DNA of 64,000 nucleotides from Streptomyces sp. NBC_00154 (GCF_026342835.1 NZ_JAPEMI010000003.1:62001-126000), one strand, 5' to 3'. Shown: positions 7,883-16,896, counted from the first letter of the stretch. Notes: a model not told the origin generated them from the sequence alone. Program-made: numbers and translations.

Positions 7883-8422
7883 GTGATGACCGCCGATGAC
7901 CGCGACTTTCCAGATGCGCTCGCTGCCGCGCTCGCTGTCCCCTTCAGCTACGACGCCGGTGACGGGGTTGATTTCGAGCCCTTCCCCCGCTTCCTGTCTG
8001 TTGACGAGACCGCGGACTGGATTCACGCATGGACCGGAAACACGGAACTGACCGGTGACGACTTCCGGGTGTTCGGGCAGAACGGCGCCGGAGGTTACGC
8101 AGCGTTCTGGCTTGTCCGTCATGATGAGGGTCTTGCTGATCAGCCCATCGTCTTCCTCGGCTCCGAGGGCGAGACCGCCGTCGTCGCACGAGACTTGGCC
8201 GACTTCCTGTGGCTGCTTGCCGGCGGCTACGGCCCCTTCGAAGCGATCCCCGATTTCACAGACACATACGAGCCTGACTGGCGTCCGCGCCCCAGCCCGG
8301 AGCGTGCCGCCATCGCCGAACGCTTCGCCCCCCAAGGCCGACGCCCACCTGCCGACGTGATCAAACTGGCCGCCCAAGAGTTCCCTGACTTCGAGAACAC
8401 GATTGACCAGCTGTGTCGCTGA
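7883..8422 (+). CDS. SMI1/KNR4 (SUKH)-like protein
   Basis: The 179-residue acidic product has a Trp-rich core (ETADWIHAWTGN, YAAFWLVRHDE) and PIVFLGSEGETAVVARDLAD. DFLWLLAGGYGPFEAIPDF is typical of SUKH-fold proteins. Such proteins often act as immunity factors against polymorphic or contact-dependent toxins, but many Streptomyces copies are solitary. No toxin gene is adjacent here. GTG 7883 is directly followed by ATG 7886, so either start is possible. It borders two pseudogenes, consistent with a recently shuffled accessory region. Confidence 0.62.
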   Translation: MMTADDRDFPDALAAALAVPFSYDAGDGVDFEPFPRFLSVDETADWIHAWTGNTELTGDDFRVFGQNGAGGYAAFWLVRHDEGLADQPIVFLGSEGETAVVARDLADFLWLLAGGYGPFEAIPDFTDTYEPDWRPRPSPERAAIAERFAPQGRRPPADVIKLAAQEFPDFENTIDQLCR

Positions 8423-8558
8423 GCAACTGCTCCGCAGCACAGTAAAAGCCAAAGGTATGCACGCACGTCCGTGCCCTGCGGTGCACGCAAGGGCGTACGC
8501 CGACACCAGATGCTCGAGGATGCCCCGCGAAGTCACTGAACCCATCGCACACACCCGC

Positions 8559-9995
8559 CTATGCCCCGAGAGGACCAGCAGGTTCACGCTCGATCCCCTC
8601 CAGGAATTCGGGAACCTGTCGGCTTCGGTCGGCGTACGGATGAAGCCGGGCACCGGTGGTGCCGTTGACCAGGGTGCGCTGCGGCTGCGCGGGAGTCGGA
8701 TGCGGACGGCTCTCGCCAAGGAGGGCGAGCGCGGCCTCGGGACCGCTGTCACGACGGGCCGCGGCGATCTCGTCCAGGTCCCAGGCCATCGTGCCGACGA
8801 CGGTACGACGGGTGCCGCGCACCTGGACCGTGCCGCGCACCAGCAGCAGCCCGCTGTGGAAGACGGTTTGCGCGCAGGCCGGGTGGGAGTCCTCGAAGAA
8901 GGCCAGGTCGACCAGGCCGGAGCCGTCTTCCAGGGTGACGAAGATGATGCGCTTACCGCTGGCGATCGGCGGGGTCTGGGTCGAGGCCCGCACACCGGCG
9001 ACGAGGACCTGCTGACCGGCGCGCATTCCGGCCAGATGGGCCGCGTCGGTCGCGCCGATCTCCCGCAGCAGCCGGTGGTGGTGCTCCATCAGGTGCTTGG
9101 AGACGTCGATGCCGAGGGTGCTCAGTTCGGCGCTCAGGGCTTCGCGACCGGTCATCTCCGGCAGACCGCTCGGCTCCGCCCCGCCGACGGCACCCGCGTC
9201 GATGGGCAGCTGTCCCTTGCCCGCGGACCGGGTCCGAGAGGCTCGGTGGAGTTCGGCGATCTGCAGCAGCAGGTCGCGGCGCGTGAGACGTCCGTCGTGG
9301 AGAGAGTTCAAGGCGCCGATCTCCGCGAGGCGTTCGGCGATGGGCTTGCTGGGACGGGCCCGCTGCCAGAAGTCCGACAGCGATCCGTACGGCTGGGCTT
9401 CTTCGATCCGCGCACACTCGTCCTCGCTGATGCCGTGGACCGCGGAGAGGGCGAGACGTACGGCCCACTATTGTCCGTCGGTCTGTTCCACGGTGTGCTT
9501 CACCTTGGAGCGGTTGATGTCGACGGGCAGAACCGGCACGCCACGCCGGCGGGCATCGGAGACGAGGACCCGCTTGGGCCACATACCGGGGTCGTGTTCG
9601 AGAAGGCCCGCCAGCAGGAACGCGGGATAGTGCGCCTTGAGCCAGGCGCTCTGCAGGGCCGGTACGGCGAAGGCGACCGCGTGGGCCCGGCAGAAGCCGT
9701 AGGCGCCGAAGGCCTCGACGGTCTTCCAGACCTCGTCTCGGACGACCGCGCTGTAGCCGCGGGCATGCGCCTGACGGTGGAACCAATCTTTGATCTTCGG
9801 CAGCCGGCTCTTGTCGCCGAGTGCCCGCCGGGCGATCTCCGCGAGGGCCCGGTCGCACCCGGTCATCACCGACAGCGTCTCGATGATCTGCTCGTGCCAG
9901 ATGGTCACGCCGTAGGTGTCGGCGAGCACCGGCTCGAGGTCCGGGTGGGCGTGGGACGGCGCGTCGCCATGCCGGGCGGCGATGTAGCGTGGTGG
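8559..9995 (-). pseudogene. dnaE2: dnaE2 error-prone polymerase, C-terminal part with internal stop
   Basis: Reading leftward from about 9995, PRYIAARHGD and YGVTIWHEQIIETLSVMTG match DNA polymerase III alpha-type DnaE2 (palm end and fingers). YGFCRAHAVAFAVPALQSAW, an OB-fold region (VLVAGVRASTQTP) and the C-terminal LEDGSGLVDLAFFED follow. An in-frame TAG at about 9470 splits VEQTDGQ from WAVRLALSAVHGI with no frameshift. The first half of the gene, including the PHP and catalytic palm aspartates, is absent. DnaE2 normally works with ImuA'/ImuB in SOS mutagenesis; this copy cannot. Confidence 0.85.
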
Positions 9996-10040
9996 GGCTG
10001 CAGTCCACGGGAATGCCGTTCGTGGACTGGTCGACTCGTC

Positions 10041-10400
10041 CTGCGCACCGCCGCCCATCTGGCCTCCGACCACGGCCCCTTCGATCTGGTCCTGGCCGGA
10101 GGCCTCTTCGACTACCTCGAAGAACGCTTCACCCGAGCCTGATCCGCACCACCCTGTCCCGCCTGTGCCGCCCCGGAGACACGTTCTACTTCTCCAACAT
10201 CGCGACCCCGAACCCGTACGCCGCCCTGATGACCCACATCGGCCGCTGGAACCTCGTCGAACGCACCCCCGCCGACATCGAGGCCGACGTCCGAGCCGCC
10301 GCGCCGCCGGGAAGGAACCGTCGCCGGACTGGACATCACCGCCGATGCCACCGGCCTGACGCTTTTCGCGACGGTGCGGCGCGCTGACGAGCCGGGGTGA
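10041..10400 (+). pseudogene. SAM-dependent methyltransferase remnant
   Basis: Three frames carry one decayed protein. HLASDHGPFDLVLAGGLFDYL ends at a stop near 10142. TTLSRLCRPGDTFYFSNI and TPNPYAALMTHIGRWNLVER follow in the next frame, then GLDITADATGLTLFATVRR in another, to TGA 10398-10400. The FDLVLAGGLFDYL-to-LCRPGDTFYFSNI spacing resembles motif II-III of class I methyltransferases. The N-terminal SAM site is gone, replaced by the dnaE2 fragment, so two unrelated stumps are joined near 10000-10040. Confidence 0.55.
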
Positions 10401-10445
10401 TCCCCGCAGCCGGCATCGTGTTCCTCCCTGACGCGGCATCGGTCG

Positions 10446-10739
10446 TCAGTCGAGGCCTTCGATGATGCGGAAGTCGCGCTCGACGCCGTCAGCAAGTACG
10501 GCCAGTGCCTCCTGGTAGGCCGCACTCGCGCGTGCGGCGACCGCCTGTTCGAAGCTGTCGAACTCGATCAGGACGGTGCGCTCGGCGATTCCGGCGTCGT
10601 GTGCGACGACCCGGCTGCCGCGGGAGAGCAGCCGCCCGCCCGCGGCCTTGACGGCTGGACCGGCCAGCTTGTCGTAGGCAGCAAGCCTCTCAGGGTCTGC
10701 GATGGTGCGGTAGACGCTGACCCAGTAGCCCTTGGCCAC
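10446..10739 (-). CDS. DUF1330 family protein
   Basis: The 97-residue product is preceded by AGGAGG 4-5 bases before the start codon at 10739. YWVSVYRTIADPERLAAYDKLAGPAV at the N-terminus, RTVLIEFDSFEQAVA in the middle and FRIIEGLD at the end are the DUF1330 pattern, a ferredoxin-like alpha/beta dimer. The biochemical role of the family is not established. A nadC 3' remnant lies directly upstream on the same strand (10770-10845), suggesting this gene once followed a nadC copy in an operon. Confidence 0.88.
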   Translation of the reverse strand: MAKGYWVSVYRTIADPERLAAYDKLAGPAVKAAGGRLLSRGSRVVAHDAGIAERTVLIEFDSFEQAVAARASAAYQEALAVLADGVERDFRIIEGLD

Positions 10740-10769
10740 GGTACCTCCTGTGTTCGGAATTGATGATCA

Positions 10770-10845
10770 GAAGCATGCTCAGATCCATGGCCGGCGCGCT
10801 GTGGGTCAGCGAGCCGACGGAGACGGCGTCGAAGTCGGACGGCTT
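10770..10845 (-). pseudogene. 3' remnant of a second nadC
   Basis: The reverse strand reads DAVSVGSLTHSAPAMDLSML, matching the C-terminus of the intact nadC nearby (DLISVGALTHSAPALDLTML). Only about 25 codons remain. The rest of the 10740-11124 interval shows no other convincing gene. Confidence 0.65.
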
Positions 10846-11124
10846 CGATCAACCGGCCGGGGCTGCGATCGGATTGGTCTCGGGTGAGCGTCGGCGGGCG
10901 AGGACGAGCCAGAGCCGGTCGAGTCGATGACTGGCCTCGCCGGAAGGGCCGCGGCCCGGACTAGAACGAAGAGGAGCCGACAAGTAGGTACGAGTCGCAC
11001 CAGTACGACGTGATCGGCCATCAACCCTGAGCCCCTGCCACAGATGCCGCCAGAACTGGCCGGGCTCTCACAGGAGCAGTTGGACCTGCTGCGGACCGGC
11101 ACCCTCGCCTTGAGCGCGCAGGCC

Positions 11125-11982
11125 TCATCGCATGACCGTGCGCACGATCGCTGCCTGGCCGCCGACTCGGATCCGGTGTCCCGTGCGGTCGCGGTGGGCG
11201 GTCGCTGTGATGGTGGACGGGCTGCCGAGGTGATCACCCATGTCGACAGCGAGGCGGTGTGTGCCGAACCCGGCAGCATGCGCTGCCAGGCAGGCCGTGC
11301 TGTTGGCGTTGGCGATGTCCTCGGGGACGCCGATCGACGGGGCGAACATCCGGGCTGCTGCTCGGCCGTGTCGGTCCGGGGGCGAGTAGGCGTAGCAGCC
11401 CAGCAGACCGTAGCGGTCACAGGCTGCGCGCAACAGGGTTAAGTCCGGCGTGAGTTCGGCCAGTGCGGCGCGGGATCGGATGGGCAGCAGAAGCCTCGGC
11501 CGCCCGTTCGACGCCACGCAGGCGTCGCCGGCTACCGCGTCCTCTGTCAGTCCGAGGCCGCCTACGACTGCCCTCAGTTCGGGTCCACCGGTGCTACGCA
11601 GGCTGACCGGGCCCGGGTCGAACGACGCCGTCAGGCCGTCACCGTTTCGGCTTGCCCGACCGTCGAAGCTGCGGTGGGCCGTACGCAGGGCGGCGCGGTA
11701 GTCGTGGTCGCCGCCGTCCCGTTCGGCGAGCACGGCGAGGGCGGCGACGGTGCCGTGTCCGCAGGCGGGCAGTTCGCCCTGGGCGGTGAAGAACCGCAGT
11801 GTGTACGCGGGCTGACGACGCTCGATTCCGGTCGCGCGGAGGAAGACGGCGTGCGATGTTCCCAACGCCGTGGGAATGCGGCATCGCTCCTCGTCGGTGA
11901 ACGGCGCATCATCCAGAACGGCGGTCGGGCTGCCACCCGCGCCGTCTCGCTGACACGCGACGACGACCGCTACCTCGGACAT
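11125..11982 (-). CDS. PhzF-family isomerase/epimerase-like protein
   Basis: The 285-residue product starts MSEVAVVVACQRDGAGGSPT. The two-lobed PhzF/DapF fold is indicated by GSPTAVL at the N-terminus, ACGHGTVAALAVLAER in lobe one and FAPSIGVPEDIANANSTACL in lobe two, standing for the usual FxPxxGxxEDPATGS. The catalytic Glu of PhzF (in xAxExxxSET) is not apparent; the equivalent stretch reads TALGTSHAVFL. Its ATG (11980-11982) overlaps the last codons of nadC, so translation is probably coupled. Coupling to NAD synthesis suggests a quinolinate- or tryptophan-related metabolite, but this is inference. Confidence 0.75.
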   Translation of the reverse strand: MSEVAVVVACQRDGAGGSPTAVLDDAPFTDEERCRIPTALGTSHAVFLRATGIERRQPAYTLRFFTAQGELPACGHGTVAALAVLAERDGGDHDYRAALRTAHRSFDGRASRNGDGLTASFDPGPVSLRSTGGPELRAVVGGLGLTEDAVAGDACVASNGRPRLLLPIRSRAALAELTPDLTLLRAACDRYGLLGCYAYSPPDRHGRAAARMFAPSIGVPEDIANANSTACLAAHAAGFGTHRLAVDMGDHLGSPSTITATAHRDRTGHRIRVGGQAAIVRTVMR

Positions 11983-12863
11983 GGCACCGGGCCGGTGGTC
12001 AGCAGCATGGTCAGGTCCAGTGCGGGCGCGCTGTGCGTCAACGCCCCGACCGAGATGAGGTCGACGCCCGTCCCGGCGATGGCGAGAACTGTGTCCAGGC
12101 GGATGGTGCCCGAGGCCTCCAGCAGGATCCGGGAAGCGTCGGCCCGCCCGGCCCGGAACTTCACGACCTGCTCGATGTCGGCCACCGGCATGTTGTCGAG
12201 CATGATCCAGCGGGCTCCGGCGTCGAGGGCCTCGGCGGCCTGTGTGACGGTCTGCACCTCGACATCGCTTTCCACGGTCTGCCCGGTGCGCGCCATCCCG
12301 CGCCTGACCGCCTCGATCGCGGCGGTCACCCCGCCCGCCGCGGCGATGTGGTTCTCCTTGAGCAGGACCATCGCCGCGAGATCGAGGCGGTGGTTGTGGC
12401 CGCCGCCGGCGGTGACCGCGTACTTGTCCAGGGCGCGCAGGCCCGGCGCCGTCTTGCGCGTGTCCAGGATGCGCGCCCTGGTCCCTGCCACAGCTTGGAC
12501 GTAGCGGTCGGTCAGCGTCGCGATGCCGCACATGCGCTGCAGGAAGTTCAGCGCCGTACGCTCCCCGGTGATCAGGCTGCGCGCCGAACCGGATAGGTGC
12601 ACCAGGACCTGGCCGTCGGCCAGTCGGGCGCCGTCGGCGACGGCCGGCTCGACCTTGACCTCGGGGTCGACCTGCGCGAAGACCTCGGCGACCACGGGGA
12701 GGCCGGCGGCGATGCCGCTTTGCCGGGTGCGGATCTCGGCCGTGGCCACCAGTTCCTCGGGAACGCTCCACACGGTGGTGATGTCCTTCCCCGACGCGTC
12801 CTCGGCCAGGGCGGCAGCGGCGGCGGCCCGTGCTGCCGCCGAGGGAAACTCGGTCGTGGTCAT
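11970..12863 (-). CDS. nadC: Nicotinate-nucleotide pyrophosphorylase (quinolinate PRTase)
   Basis: The 297-residue product starts at ATG 12863 with GGAG 5 bases upstream. QPRTase motifs are clear: GERTALNFLQRMCGIATLT, ILDTRKTAPGLRALDKYAV, GGGHNHRLDLAAMVLLKENH, IMLDNM and LEASGTIRLDTV. It converts quinolinate and PRPP to nicotinate mononucleotide in de novo NAD synthesis. nadA and nadB are not in the window, so this is a detached, probably secondary copy, coupled to a PhzF-like gene. About 390 bp separate it from the divergent HxlR regulator, a plausible controller. Confidence 0.93.
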   Translation of the reverse strand: MTTTEFPSAAARAAAAAALAEDASGKDITTVWSVPEELVATAEIRTRQSGIAAGLPVVAEVFAQVDPEVKVEPAVADGARLADGQVLVHLSGSARSLITGERTALNFLQRMCGIATLTDRYVQAVAGTRARILDTRKTAPGLRALDKYAVTAGGGHNHRLDLAAMVLLKENHIAAAGGVTAAIEAVRRGMARTGQTVESDVEVQTVTQAAEALDAGARWIMLDNMPVADIEQVVKFRAGRADASRILLEASGTIRLDTVLAIAGTGVDLISVGALTHSAPALDLTMLLTTGPVPCPR

Positions 12864-13250
12864 CTGGTCTCCAGCTCTGAGTGGATGTTGGCTTGGTGGC
12901 GGCAACCGCCGACGAGGCAGCACTGAAGTTCCGCTGGGCCGGTTCACAGGACCTGGTGGATCCTGTACTCGATCTCCCGCGTGCCGGTCACCCGTCCCCC
13001 CGCCACGAACAAGTTCCGAGTGAGCCGTCCGTGCGACTCGGCGCCGACGTCGAACTCGGGGCACCATGCGCATGTACCGGTCCTCCCGGCCGGTCTCGCC
13101 TCCGTCGACACGGGCTTTCAGGAACGCCTCTCACCCAGGTCGTCGGGGCAGGTGCCACAACAGCCTCCTCCGTTTCGATTTCCGAAGCGGTCACTGATGC
13201 TAGCGTGTCGGTATTCGAAGCATCAACCCTGGAGAGCTGGACATCCCGAC

Positions 13251-13676
13251 ATGGCAACACCCAGGCCTGGCAATCCTGTTCGCGGCTCGACCACCGGCCG
13301 CCCCCTCATGGCCGCACTCGATCTGTTCGGGCGGCGGTGGAGTCTACGCATCCTGTGGGAGCTTCGCGCGGGCCCGCTTGGATTCCGCCCCTTGCAGAAG
13401 CGGTGCGACGACATGTCCTCCAGCGTGATGCGGCAGCGCCTGACCGAACTGCTGGATGCCCAGGTGATTCACCAACTACCGGACAGCCGCTACGAGCTCA
13501 CCCCGCTGGGACAGGAGGCGCGCCACGCCCTGAACCCCCTCGCCCGCTGGGCGGGACGCTGGGCGGCCACTATCGACCCGCAAGGGGCGGACCACACCGA
13601 CGACCAGTCCGCCAGCCGCGTCTCACATCCGGACACCGTGGACGACGGGACGCCGGAGAGGGACTCCGCGGACTGA
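13251..13676 (+). CDS. HxlR-family transcriptional regulator
   Basis: The 141-residue product has the HxlR winged helix: LFGRRWSLRILWELRAGPLGF, then FRPLQKRCDDMSSSVMRQRL and LLDAQVIHQLPDSRYELTPLG, with family-typical spacing. Part of the usual N-terminal cysteine signature is absent. It is divergent from nadC-phzF, and the 390-bp gap could hold a shared control region. The ATG at 13251 has no close Shine-Dalgarno sequence; GGAG lies about 18 bases upstream. The C-terminal 30 residues are Asp/Ser-rich and probably disordered. Its ligand is unknown. Confidence 0.85.
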   Translation: MATPRPGNPVRGSTTGRPLMAALDLFGRRWSLRILWELRAGPLGFRPLQKRCDDMSSSVMRQRLTELLDAQVIHQLPDSRYELTPLGQEARHALNPLARWAGRWAATIDPQGADHTDDQSASRVSHPDTVDDGTPERDSAD

Positions 13677-13679
13677 CGC

Positions 13680-13799
13680 CCCGAGCGCCGAGCCCACCGC
13701 CAGCTGTGACAAGGCGACGTCCGGCGCCTGGAGGACGGTGAACAGCACCGCGAGCGCCAGGCCGAGCACCGAGAGAACCAGGGCCTGACGGGCCGGGTC
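13680..13799 (-). pseudogene. Inverted fragment of an Mrp antiporter DUF4040 subunit
   Basis: The minus strand reads DPARQALVLSVLGLALAVLF and then VLQAPDVALSQLAVGSALG, the core of the MbhD/DUF4040 subunit found just before MnhB in actinobacterial Mrp operons. It now faces away from mnhB, lies 20-140 bp in front of it, and has neither start nor stop in register. This implies a local inversion that broke the upstream half of the operon. mnhE, F, G and A are not found. Confidence 0.75.
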
Positions 13800-13820
13800 A
13801 CGGACCGCCGCAGACTACGG

Positions 13821-14543
13821 ATGTGGATCCTGGCCGTGGGCTGCCTGGGCTTCGCCGCCATGTTCGGGGCTGCCTGCCTGCAATTGCCGGGCTTCGGCGG
13901 TGACAGCCACCCCTATGGCGACCGTGCCGTCCGGGCGGCGCTTGCGCACCACACCGCCAATGTGATCTCGGCCGTCAACTTCGACCAGCGGGCTTTCGAC
14001 ACCCTCGGCGAGGAGACCATCCTCTTCGCAGCCGTGCTCGGAACCGTTGTGCTGCTGCGACAGACCCGCGAGGAGCGTCAGGTGCCTCCCGCGCCGGTCA
14101 ATGTTGCGCTCCCCGTGAGACGGTACGCGCTGATCCTGTTGCCCGTCGCCCTTGTCGTCGCCTTCTATGTCGTCGCACATGGCCAGCTCAGTCCGGGCGG
14201 CGGGTTCCAAGGTGGGGTCGTCGTGGCGACCGCTCTCCATCTGCTCTACGTCGGGGCCGACTACCGCGCGCTGGAGTGGATCCGCCCGGTCAGCGTGTAC
14301 GAGGTCGGCGACGCGGTGGGCGAAGCGACATATCTCGTGCTGGGCCTGGCGGGTCTCATCGCGGGTTCCTCGTTTCTGGCCAACACTCTGATGCCGTACG
14401 GAACGTTCAACACGCTCGCCTCGGGCGGATCCGTGCCCTTGTTGAACATGGCCGTCGGCATGGAAGTGGCGTGCGCCGTGGTGGTGCTGCTCGCCCGCTT
14501 CCTCGACCAGGCCGTGGAGATCGAGGAGGAAGACGAGAAATGA
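13821..14543 (+). CDS. mnhB: Na+/H+ antiporter subunit MnhB
   Basis: The 240-residue membrane protein combines a short N-terminal segment (HPYGDRAVRAALAHHTANVI, NFDQRAFDTLGEETILFAAV) with the MnhB domain (VAHGQLSPGGGFQGGVVVA). MnhB is a core helix-bundle subunit of the hetero-oligomeric Mrp cation/proton antiporter. The region upstream (VTDRRRLR in frame) looks like the original N-terminus, but its start codon now reads GTC, so the native start may have been lost at the adjacent inversion and ATG 13821 used instead. It is followed closely by mnhC and mnhD. Confidence 0.9.
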   Translation: MWILAVGCLGFAAMFGAACLQLPGFGGDSHPYGDRAVRAALAHHTANVISAVNFDQRAFDTLGEETILFAAVLGTVVLLRQTREERQVPPAPVNVALPVRRYALILLPVALVVAFYVVAHGQLSPGGGFQGGVVVATALHLLYVGADYRALEWIRPVSVYEVGDAVGEATYLVLGLAGLIAGSSFLANTLMPYGTFNTLASGGSVPLLNMAVGMEVACAVVVLLARFLDQAVEIEEEDEK

Positions 14544-14562
14544 GTTGGGGGACGAGCAGGCC

Positions 14563-14913
14563 ATGATGTCCGTATTGCCTTATCTGGTCGCCGGCTGGAT
14601 CTTCCTGGCCGGGTGTTACGGCCTCGCCACCAGCCGCCACCTCGTTCATGCGGTGGGCTGCCTGGCGGTCTGCCAGTCCTCCACCTACGTGCTGCTGCTC
14701 GCCGTGGGCTATCGCGACGGCGGTACCGCGCCCGTCTTCTCCGACCTGAAGCCTGGATCGAGACCGCTCGTCGACCCCGTCGTGCAGGCACTGGCCCTGA
14801 CCGACGTGGTGGTCGGCGCCACCGTGACCGCTCTGCTGCTGGCCCTGGTGATACAGGTCGCCAAACGACACGGCACGGTGAACCCCGACGAATTGACCGA
14901 GCTGCGCGGATGA
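14563..14913 (+). CDS. mnhC: Na+/H+ antiporter subunit MnhC
   Basis: The 116-residue, three-helix protein is of the MnhC/NuoK type. CYGLATSRHLVHAVGCLAV and DPVVQALALTDVVVGATVTA carry the NuoK-like signature, which ends with the conserved ALxLTxVVIG sequence. It is part of the proton/sodium path of the Mrp complex. ATG 14563 is immediately followed by a second ATG, with a weak GAGCAGG upstream. It overlaps mnhD by four bases (ATGA), so the two are translationally coupled. Confidence 0.9.
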   Translation: MMSVLPYLVAGWIFLAGCYGLATSRHLVHAVGCLAVCQSSTYVLLLAVGYRDGGTAPVFSDLKPGSRPLVDPVVQALALTDVVVGATVTALLLALVIQVAKRHGTVNPDELTELRG

Positions 14914-16652
14914 GCCATCTGCTGCCCCTGGTTGTCGCGCTGCCGCTGATGGGAGCCGCCGTGCTGGTGGCCGCCGGACGGCGTCTGCCACGCATCGCCG
15001 CCGACTCGATCGGTTGCACCGTGGCCATGGCCACCGCCGGCCTGGCCATGACGCTCCTCGTCAACGCCTCGCCGAATGCTGTCGAATGGGTCGGCGGCTG
15101 GCGACCGAGCGGCGGCGAAGGTGTGGGCATCGTCCTGGTCGGCGACGTGCCCGGGGTGGGCCTGGCGGCACTGGTCTCTGTCCTGGTCGTCGCGGTACTC
15201 ATCTACTCCTGGCACTACTTCGACGAGCCACCGCACCGGCACGCGGGCTCCTTTCCGGCTCTCGTGCTGCTCTTCCAGGCGGGCATGTGCGGCTTCGCGC
15301 TCACGGGTGACCTCTTCAACGCCTTCGTCTTCTTCGAGCTCATGAGCGTCGTGGCGTACGCCCTGACCGGATACCGCGTGGAAGAAGCGAAGGCCGTGCA
15401 GGGCGCGCTCACGTTCGGGGTGATCAACTCCCTCGGTGCGTACACCACGTTGACCGGCATCATCCTGCTGTACGCCCGCACCGGTGAGCTCGGAATGCGG
15501 CAGATCGGACAGCGGCTCGACGCACAGGGTGGGCCCGACGCACTGACCCTGTGCGCCTTCGTCCTGGTGCTGACGGGGCTCCTGACCAAGGCGGCTGCCG
15601 TCCCGTTTCACTTCTGGCTGCCCGACGCACACGCCGTCGCGCCGACTCCGGTCTGCATGCTGCTGTCCGGAGTCATGGTCGAACTCGGCGTGTACGGCGT
15701 GTGGCGGGTGTACTACACGATCTTCGCCGGGTCCGGCGGCATCCCCGCACCGGACGCTGAACGCGCCCTCGTGACGCTCGGCGTGCTGACCGCGCTGATC
15801 GGCGCGGTGATGTGCTGGCAGCAACGGCACGTGAAGCGGCTCCTCGCCTATTCGACGGTCGCCCACACCGGGCTCTTCCTCATCGGAATCGGCCTCCTGC
15901 GCCCCGAGGCAACTGCTGGGCTCGCGGTCTACATCGTGGGCCACGCGGGGGCGAAGGCCGCCCTGTTCGCTTGCGTGGGCATCCTCCTCGACCGGTACGG
16001 GAGTGTCGACGAACACGAACTGTACGGTCGCGCAAAAGAGTTGCGATGGGTCGGCGTCCTGTTCGCGACCGGTGCGCTGGCTCTGTCCGGGCTGCCCCCT
16101 TTTGCCACGGGCCTCGGCAAAGCGGTGACGGAAGAAGCTGCGGGCGGACTCCTCGCCGTGGTGTTCGTGGTCGTATCCGCGGTCACCGCGGGAGCGGGGC
16201 TCCGGGTATCCGCACGGGTGTTCCTCGGCGCCGGGAAGCGACCCGAGGCCGAAGCGCCACACGAGACGAAGGGTGAGGACGAGGAGCCGGAAACCAGGGG
16301 CCGTATCGGCCGGGTGCCCACGACGATGACCGCGGTCCCCACCGCGCTGCTCATCGGAGCTGTCGCGGCCGGTCTGGCTCCATGGCTTGCCACGTCAGTG
16401 GGTGTCCCATTCGGAGCCCATCACGTACCTCACTGGACTCCGGCCGGGACGTTCCTCGGGTTCGTCTCTGCTGCACTCGCCGTGGGCTTGGCCGCAGCGG
16501 CCGTACATGGCCCCGCCCGTCAGGAAGCTCACCGCTGGACGACGCCGCTTCGGCGCATGCACTCGGGGCACATCGGCGACTATGTGGTCTGGCTCCTCGC
16601 CGGCACAACCCTCATCGGCGCGCTCTCGCTGCCCGGCATCGTTGCGGGGTGA
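14910..16652 (+). CDS. mnhD: Na+/H+ antiporter subunit MnhD
   Basis: The 580-residue polytopic protein is homologous to NuoM/NuoN. FNAFVFFELMSVVAYALTG contains the conserved transmembrane Glu, and LTKAAAVPFHFWLPDAHAVA contains the key Lys and the PFHxWLPDAHxxAPTPVS signature. A further Lys follows in VKRLLAYSTVAHTGLFLIG, and VGHAGAKAALFACVGI comes after that. An acidic loop (PEAEAPHETKGEDEEPETRG) precedes the last helices. With MnhA and the small subunits it would exchange cations for protons. As mnhA, E, F and G are missing here, a working complex would need partners elsewhere. Confidence 0.92.
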   Translation: MSHLLPLVVALPLMGAAVLVAAGRRLPRIAADSIGCTVAMATAGLAMTLLVNASPNAVEWVGGWRPSGGEGVGIVLVGDVPGVGLAALVSVLVVAVLIYSWHYFDEPPHRHAGSFPALVLLFQAGMCGFALTGDLFNAFVFFELMSVVAYALTGYRVEEAKAVQGALTFGVINSLGAYTTLTGIILLYARTGELGMRQIGQRLDAQGGPDALTLCAFVLVLTGLLTKAAAVPFHFWLPDAHAVAPTPVCMLLSGVMVELGVYGVWRVYYTIFAGSGGIPAPDAERALVTLGVLTALIGAVMCWQQRHVKRLLAYSTVAHTGLFLIGIGLLRPEATAGLAVYIVGHAGAKAALFACVGILLDRYGSVDEHELYGRAKELRWVGVLFATGALALSGLPPFATGLGKAVTEEAAGGLLAVVFVVVSAVTAGAGLRVSARVFLGAGKRPEAEAPHETKGEDEEPETRGRIGRVPTTMTAVPTALLIGAVAAGLAPWLATSVGVPFGAHHVPHWTPAGTFLGFVSAALAVGLAAAAVHGPARQEAHRWTTPLRRMHSGHIGDYVVWLLAGTTLIGALSLPGIVAG

Positions 16653-16896
16653 CCCGACTTTTCCGGCCCTGCAAGCACGAGCACGCTCGCTGAGCGGGCG
16701 GAGTGGGGGTCCGAGCTTCGCGGGGGTCGCGGGCTGTTCGTCGCGGCCGCCGGCAACCAGGGACAGACCTCATCGTGCGCCCCCCATCGTGCTGGTTTGC
16801 CGGGATCCGGAAGCCGGCCCCTCTCACAGACTGCCGTGCGATCTGGGTGTATTCCTGTCTCCGGCTGATGGAGGCTAGGGGCGGAGGGGGTAGGCG

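Noticed and set aside
6758..8995. 745-residue frame ending in the propeller
   Set aside because: Only the last ~280 codons have repeat structure; the rest is antisense to the SUKH-like gene and integrase remnant.
8403..10142. 579-codon plus-strand frame across the dnaE2 region
   Set aside because: Antisense to recognisable DnaE2 motifs; only its last ~30 codons (methyltransferase piece) look like real coding.
11125..12771. 548-residue frame apparently fusing another protein to PhzF
   Set aside because: The first half is nadC read in the wrong frame; the PhzF protein starts at 11982.
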